Origin: Caldora sp. SIO3E6
Lineage (GTDB): Bacteria; Cyanobacteriota; Cyanobacteriia; Cyanobacteriales; Coleofasciculaceae
Assembly: GCA_010672185.1 (NCBI GenBank)
Contig: JAAHHL010000253.1
Span: forward strand, 1 to 8,219
Length of the DNA: 8,219 nucleotides
Direction: 5' to 3'
A program made the position numbers and the translations under genes. Each line of letters starts with the position of its first letter. Within the stretch, counting starts at the first letter, position 1. Below the pieces are notes generated by a model that did no database searches, was not told where the DNA came from, and saw only the letters and a list, made by a program, of their open reading frames with translations. Shown piece by piece: positions 5,896 to 8,219 of the stretch.

Positions 5896-6390
5896 GTGAG
5901 CAAAGTTTTTGTCCTAGACACCAACAAACAGCCTCTTAATCCTATCCATCCAGGTAGGGCAAGGATGCTGTTGTCCCAAGGGAAAGCTGCGGTTTTCCGT
6001 CAGTATCCCTTCACTTTGATACTTAAACAGGAGGTATCCAACCCAACTGTTGAACCACTCAGAATCAAAATTGACCCTGGAGCTAAAACTACAGGACTGG
6101 CACTAGTCAACAACGCTACAGGGGAGGTTGTTTGGGCAGGAGAGTTGCAGCATCGTGGTTTTCAGATTCGGGACGCTTTAACTTCACGCCGCCAGTTAAG
6201 ACACTCACGCCGTAACCGCAAAACTCGTTATCGTAAGCCACGCTTTCTCAATCGTACTCGGTATCAGAAATGGCTCTCCCGTACTTATGGTGAAAACTCC
6301 GGTATTTCTGATAGCTTCCTCGAAAATATATTTCTGTCATCCTTTCTCTGTAAGAAATACAGAAATGATAACCTCAGCTTATCACCCTAA
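5896..6390 (+). pseudogene. iscB: RNA-guided endonuclease IscB, 5' part (RRXRR protein), truncated
   Basis: IscB is the ancestor-type relative of Cas9: an omega-RNA guides its RuvC and HNH domains to cut DNA beside a target-adjacent motif. The 164-residue product begins with the PLMP-type domain (VFVLDTNKQPLNPIHPGRAR, residues 4-23, then GKAAVFRQYPFTLIL). RuvC-I follows (IKIDPGAKTTGLALV, 57-71, catalytic Asp60), then the arginine-rich bridge helix (RRQLRHSRRNRKTRYRKPRF, 98-117). Homology stops near KWLS (125-128). The remaining ~36 residues look unrelated and end at TAA 6388. A full IscB has about 400-500 residues, so RuvC-II, HNH, RuvC-III and most of the C-terminal domain are absent. It cannot cut DNA, but the visible part includes RNA-binding elements. 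The start is GTG 5896, supported by AAGGAGG. Confidence 0.9.
6330..6366. repeat. stem-loop at the iscB deletion junction
   Basis: ATTTCTGT (6330-6337) pairs perfectly with ACAGAAAT (6359-6366), with an inner stem TTTCT (6343)/AGAAA (6353). Right after it, TGATAA (6366-6371) faces TTATCA (6379-6384). This DNA lies between the two surviving iscB pieces and matches neither. It is either a scar or a small inserted palindrome. Confidence 0.6.
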
Positions 6391-6419
6391 CTACTGGAGA
6401 GCCGACAAAGGAAAGGCTG

Positions 6420-6488
6420 GTTCAAGGAATCAGTCATAAATATTGCACACACATTCACAAAAAGGATGGATATTCCTATGCAACATAA
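6420..6488 (+). pseudogene. iscB: IscB, 3' end remnant
   Basis: In a frame two bases off the 5' part, the sequence reads VQGISHKYCTHIHKKDGY followed by SYAT and TAA (6486-6488). This is the characteristic IscB C terminus (compare the family ending 'GISxKYCxxLHRxDGYSY'). Just upstream, ADKGKA in a third frame (6401-6418) may be part of the same tail after a further one-base change. Together with the 5' piece this shows that the gene lost its middle, rather than only its end. Confidence 0.85.
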
Positions 6489-6507
6489 GTGCTGCCCACC
6501 TTTTCCT

Positions 6508-6539
6508 CCCACCACTAAGCTGAGTACAGCTATGGTGGG
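6508..6539. repeat. right-end hairpin of the IscB element
   Basis: CCCACCA (6508-6514) pairs with TGGTGGG (6533-6539) and AGCTG (6518-6522) pairs with CAGCT (6527-6531) around an AGTA loop. It lies 19 bp after the iscB stop and is flanked by TTCCT and GGTCTCC, a context I associate with the ends of cyanobacterial elements of this group. It could also act as a transcription terminator between the relic and the SH3 gene, though no T-tract follows. Confidence 0.6.
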
Positions 6540-6560
6540 GGTCTCCAAGGGGGAAGAAAG

Positions 6561-7250
6561 ATGATTCCCTGGAGGGAGCCTATCGCTCTGTTGGCTGTAG
6601 TGTTAACCACATTTGGCGGTATCAAGATTGCCGCTGCGTCTTTCCCTGAAACAGAAACAGCCAATATCAAGCCAACATCAGAACCTAGTTTTTCAGAGCT
6701 TCAAGGTAACTGGCAACTCGCGCAAGTACTAGTAGGGCAATGTCGCGCAGCCAAGCAGCGTATCTTTGTGTACACCCAGCGTTCAATTTACAGTCCGACA
6801 ATTAGAACGATCGCTCCTAATGAGGTGGTTACCCTAGCAGATAGCGGCAGCGATGGCTGGATTGCCATTCGTTCTCCTGTAGTCGGATATGTACAAACTA
6901 ATGAACTCAAAGCTTGCCAACAACAAGTTACTCCCCCTCAGGCTAGCAATCCTCCCCGATCCAACCCTAGCTCCAACCCTAGCTCCAACCCTAGCTCCAG
7001 ATCATGTCGCCTAGTGGCTTATAAGGATGAGGAGGTAGAGGGATTGGTTATTCGTTCTGAACCCAACCGTTCTTCCCGTAGAGTGTCTGGAGTATTGCCA
7101 GGAGAAAGAGTAATTCTCAAAAATATTCCTCTACCCTTAGTCAGAGATAGTGAAGGGCGCTCTTGGGCTGAGATTACAGTTCCCGCTGCTGGATGGATTT
7201 CCCTTGGCTATCCTGGTTCTGACTCAGTTAATCTTACCCCTTGTCCCTAA
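6561..7250 (+). CDS. secreted protein with two bacterial SH3-like domains
   Basis: The 229-residue protein has a hydrophobic N-terminal segment (IALLAVVLTTFGGIKIAAAS, about 8-27), probably a signal peptide or anchor, so it acts in the periplasm or outside. An SH3b-like domain follows (about 60-118), with VYTQRSIYSPTIRTIAPNEVVTL, WIAIRSP and VGYVQTNEL. A low-complexity linker has three NPSS repeats (about 133-146). A second SH3b domain (about 149-229) has LVIRSEPNRSSRRVSGVLPGE, SWAEI and GWISLGY. Such domains bind cell-wall peptide or glycan; no catalytic domain is present, so its job is unknown. GGGGGAAG lies before ATG 6561. The IscB relic sits directly upstream and may have replaced its native promoter. 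Confidence 0.85.
   Translation: MIPWREPIALLAVVLTTFGGIKIAAASFPETETANIKPTSEPSFSELQGNWQLAQVLVGQCRAAKQRIFVYTQRSIYSPTIRTIAPNEVVTLADSGSDGWIAIRSPVVGYVQTNELKACQQQVTPPQASNPPRSNPSSNPSSNPSSRSCRLVAYKDEEVEGLVIRSEPNRSSRRVSGVLPGERVILKNIPLPLVRDSEGRSWAEITVPAAGWISLGYPGSDSVNLTPCP
6961..6996. repeat. 12-bp tandem repeat in the SH3-protein linker
   Basis: Three exact copies of CCAACCCTAGCT stand in frame and encode the (N-P-S-S)3 linker between the SH3 domains. Exact copies at DNA level suggest recent slippage and variable copy number between strains. Confidence 0.9.
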
Positions 7251-7293
7251 AGAAGGCAGGAGGCTCCGAGGCAGAAGGGAAGGAAGAAGGAAG
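7251..7293. repeat. degenerate heptamer repeat, inverted relative of the 4317-4351 array
   Basis: This purine-rich stretch begins directly after the SH3 stop codon. Its complement contains CCTTCTGCCTC and CCTCCTGCCTTCT, the units of the array at 4317-4351. It is a decayed STRR in the opposite orientation. Confidence 0.6.
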
Positions 7294-7387
7294 TGATAAG
7301 CTTAGACGCATTGAAATTGCATATCCGAAAAACAAGATAAAAGTGGCTAATCCCTCTCTACGCCCGCTGCAAGAAAATCACGATATA

Positions 7388-7418
7388 TTGACTTTTAAGG
7401 CTGATTAGCTTTTAAAAT
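7388..7418 (+). promoter_or_regulatory. candidate promoter of the RHH-mazF module
   Basis: TTGACT (7388-7393) is followed by TTTAAA at 17 bp (7411) or TAAAAT at 19 bp (7413), neither ideal. The same stretch can fold: TTTTAA (7393-7398) with TTAAAA (7412-7417), inner GCT/AGC. It lies about 100 bp before the antitoxin gene. No gene is seen in 7294-7514. Confidence 0.3.
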
Positions 7419-7468
7419 GAAGACGCTTATCTTGAACGATTACAAGCAATAAACCCTAGGATTGGCTA

Positions 7469-7505
7469 GTATGATGATGTAGTCATACCAATCTGTCGCA
7501 GACAG
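7469..7505. promoter_or_regulatory. two inverted repeats before the antitoxin gene, candidate operator
   Basis: GTATGA (7469-7474) and TCATAC (7483-7488) form a perfect 6-bp inverted repeat with an 8-bp spacer. CTGTC (7493-7497) and GACAG (7501-7505) form another around GCA. Both lie within 50 bp of the start of a ribbon-helix-helix antitoxin gene. RHH proteins bind such short paired sites and usually repress their own operon. The link is inference. Confidence 0.4.
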
Positions 7506-7514
7506 TTTGCAACC

Positions 7515-7739
7515 ATGAGTAAGAAAGTCAGCATAACCTTGGATGACGAAGTTCTAGATTTTATAGATCAGTTAGCAAGCAATCGTAGCAGCTTCATAAA
7601 TGATATTCTCTGGCAAGAAAAGAGGAGGATTTTTATGAAGGAGCTAGAAGATGCTTACAAAGATCAGGCTAATGACCCAGAGTTGCAACAAGAAATTTCT
7701 GTATGGGATGTTACAGTGGGCGATGGTTTAAATGCCTAA
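7515..7739 (+). CDS. ribbon-helix-helix antitoxin of a MazF-type module
   Basis: This 74-residue antitoxin should neutralise the MazF/PemK toxin encoded directly after it and repress the operon. The N terminus is a ribbon-helix-helix DNA-binding domain: strand KKVSITLDDEV (3-13), helix LDFIDQLAS, turn NRSSFINDIL. The acidic C-terminal half (ELEDAYKDQANDPELQQE, then WDVTVGDGL) is the toxin-binding tail seen in cyanobacterial RHH antitoxins of this class. Its stop overlaps the toxin start by 8 bp, so the two are translationally coupled. There is no strong Shine-Dalgarno at ATG 7515. The gene looks complete, although its toxin is broken, so it may persist as an orphan antitoxin. Confidence 0.85.
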   Translation: MSKKVSITLDDEVLDFIDQLASNRSSFINDILWQEKRRIFMKELEDAYKDQANDPELQQEISVWDVTVGDGLNA

Positions 7740-7995
7740 TGGACACTTAACCTACAAGCGAGGGGAGATATGGTGGGTCGATCTACACCCTGTTGTTGGT
7801 CATGAGACTGATAAAAAGCGACCTTGTCTGATTTTGCAAAATGATATTGGCAACCAAAATGGGGCAACGACAATAGTTGCTCCATTGTTGCCCGGGGCAA
7901 GGACTTATCCGTTTGTTGTGAATGTTACACCGACTGCTAAGAATGGATTAGATAAAAATCGACACATCAACTTAATTGACACTCCCCACGGCTAG
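7732..7995 (+). pseudogene. mazF: MazF/PemK family toxin, 3' end cut off by an IS200/IS605-type element
   Basis: MazF/PemK proteins are mRNA-cutting ribonucleases. The reading frame starts normally at ATG 7732 and shows RGEIWWVDLHPVVGHETDKKRPCLIL and later TTIVAPLLPGARTYPFVV, with the conserved entry motif (GEIWWVDL) and RP-C/V-L-I strand. Family homology ends at GLDKNRHINL (about residue 81), where relatives continue into the QIRTVDxxRL helix and reach about 110-120 residues. The last six residues (IDTPHG) and the stop come from the inserted element. Loss of the final strand and helix probably inactivates the toxin or at least its dimer, but this is inference. The insertion edge is near 7975/7976. 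Confidence 0.85.
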
Positions 7996-8005
7996 AAGCC
8001 GGGGG
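7984..8005 (-). repeat. right-end hairpin of the IS200/IS605-type element
   Basis: CCCC (7984-7987), a bulged A (7988), CGGCT (7989-7993), loop AGA, then AGCCG (7997-8001) and GGGG (8002-8005) make a 9-bp stem with one unpaired base. On the - strand the bulge is a T. Imperfect hairpins with an unpaired T are what TnpA of this family recognises, and in TnpB guide RNAs the terminal hairpin stands just before the guide. Confidence 0.8.
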
Positions 8006-8219
8006 ATTCTAGCTTCGGCGACGTTTCTTGCTTTGACAGGTCTTGCGACCAACCGAAGTAGAGGAAACATCTCCAAAGCGCGTTACTTCCCGAATGCCCT
8101 TCGGTAGTTGCACGACTTAAAATTACTTTGGCTGCATTCACATCCCTGTGTTCAGTCTGTCCACAATGAGGACATGAATGAGTACGAGTACTTAAAGATT
8201 TCTGAACTCTTGCACCACA
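7992..8219 (-). CDS. tnpB: TnpB (OrfB), RNA-guided endonuclease, C-terminal fragment
   Basis: The last 75 codons are visible. They show the zinc-ribbon end: a Cys from the first pair, then the second pair in HSCPHCG (14-20 of the fragment). RDVNAAKVIL follows, with the RuvC-III catalytic Asp (about fragment residue 26). It ends ESPGF at TAG 7992-7994, which shares the palindrome CTAG with the broken mazF stop. TnpB cuts DNA with a guide RNA made from the element's right end. Between about 8095 and 8030 a shifted frame reads FGDVSSTSVGRK and later SKKRRRS, ending at 8009-8011. That frame also looks natural, so the tail may hold one or two small frameshifts. The rest of the gene lies beyond the window. 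Confidence 0.85.
   Translation of the reverse strand, partial: CGARVQKSLSTRTHSCPHCGQTEHRDVNAAKVILSRATTEGHSGSNALWRCFLYFGWSQDLSKQETSPKLESPGF

Larger units (their letters stand above)
5642..6547 (+). mobile_element. IscB (OMEGA/HEARO-type) transposon relic, internally deleted
   Basis: In order the unit contains ATGA (5642-5645), a folded RNA region, the 5' part of iscB, a scrambled junction, the 3' end of iscB, and a right-end hairpin (6508-6539) followed by GGTCTCC. HEARO RNAs with HNH endonuclease ORFs were described as insertions at ATGA/GTGA-like sites, and an ATGA sits exactly at the expected left edge. No TnpA is present, which is normal for these elements. It is about 0.9 kb, where a full IscB element is roughly 1.6-2 kb. 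It was inserted in the upstream region of the SH3-protein gene and ends about 13 bp before that start codon. The boundaries are inferred, not proven. Confidence 0.7.
7976..8219 (-). mobile_element. IS200/IS605-type element with tnpB, right end (partial)
   Basis: On the - strand the element reads: tnpB 3' end, a right-end hairpin with a single bulged base (7984-8005), then GGGGAGTGTCAA ending at about 7976. TCAA is the right-end cleavage tetranucleotide in IS608, which supports this edge. On the far side lies mazF sequence, so the element sits inside that gene. It continues beyond the window, so the left end and any tnpA are not seen. By known TnpB biology the right end also encodes the 3' part of the guide RNA, with the guide taken from the flanking DNA just below 7976. 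Confidence 0.8.

Noticed and set aside
5896..6390. IsrB (natural IscB relative lacking only HNH)
   Set aside because: RuvC-II and RuvC-III are also missing and an IscB C terminus remains in another frame. It is a deletion product.

Overview
The window looks like an accessory region of a cyanobacterial chromosome, probably a filamentous or colonial species. Support comes from four HIP1 octamers (GCGATCGC at 1432, 3003, 3261 and 4026), heptamer-type short tandem repeats (CCTCCTG/CCTTCTG), a dispersed GTTGGGT hairpin repeat between genes, and protein families that are common together in cyanobacteria: BrnTA, TumE/TumA, an RHH-MazF pair, IscB, TnpB and bacterial SH3 proteins. I cannot name the species.

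Left part (1-1767): a possible gene tail, a 9-bp tandem repeat, then two complete type II toxin-antitoxin modules in a row on the + strand. The first is brnT-brnA (291-807), overlapping by 38 bp, with a 7-bp inverted repeat upstream. The second is tumE-tumA (962-1767). Its promoter (TTGACA, 18 bp, TATCAT) is interleaved with two perfect inverted repeats, and the second of these contains the tumE start codon.

Middle part (1739-5406): a surface-glycan group. A Wzx-type flippase gene (4207-2876) and a fucosyltransferase-like glycosyltransferase gene (2863-1739) lie 12 bp apart on the - strand. A PAPS-type sulfotransferase gene (4408-5406) diverges from them on the + strand. Together they suggest assembly, membrane transfer and sulfation of an exopolysaccharide or surface glycan. 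The glycosyltransferase and tumA 3' ends overlap by 29 bp, tail to tail.

Right part (5407-8219): a repeat-rich spacer leads into a decayed IscB (OMEGA, or HEARO) transposon relic, about 5642-6547. It keeps a well-folded candidate omega-RNA, the first ~127 codons of iscB and the last ~22 codons in another frame. The nuclease core between them has been deleted. A complete secreted two-SH3 protein gene follows (6561-7250), then a third toxin-antitoxin module (7515-7995). The MazF/PemK toxin of this module is cut short by an IS200/IS605-type element. The right-end hairpin and the tnpB 3' end of that element run off the window on the - strand.

The most interesting content is two RNA-guided-nuclease (OMEGA) loci 1.5 kb apart. 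One has lost its protein core but keeps its RNA. The other has broken a toxin gene and, by the known logic of TnpB guide RNAs, would carry a guide copied from that gene.
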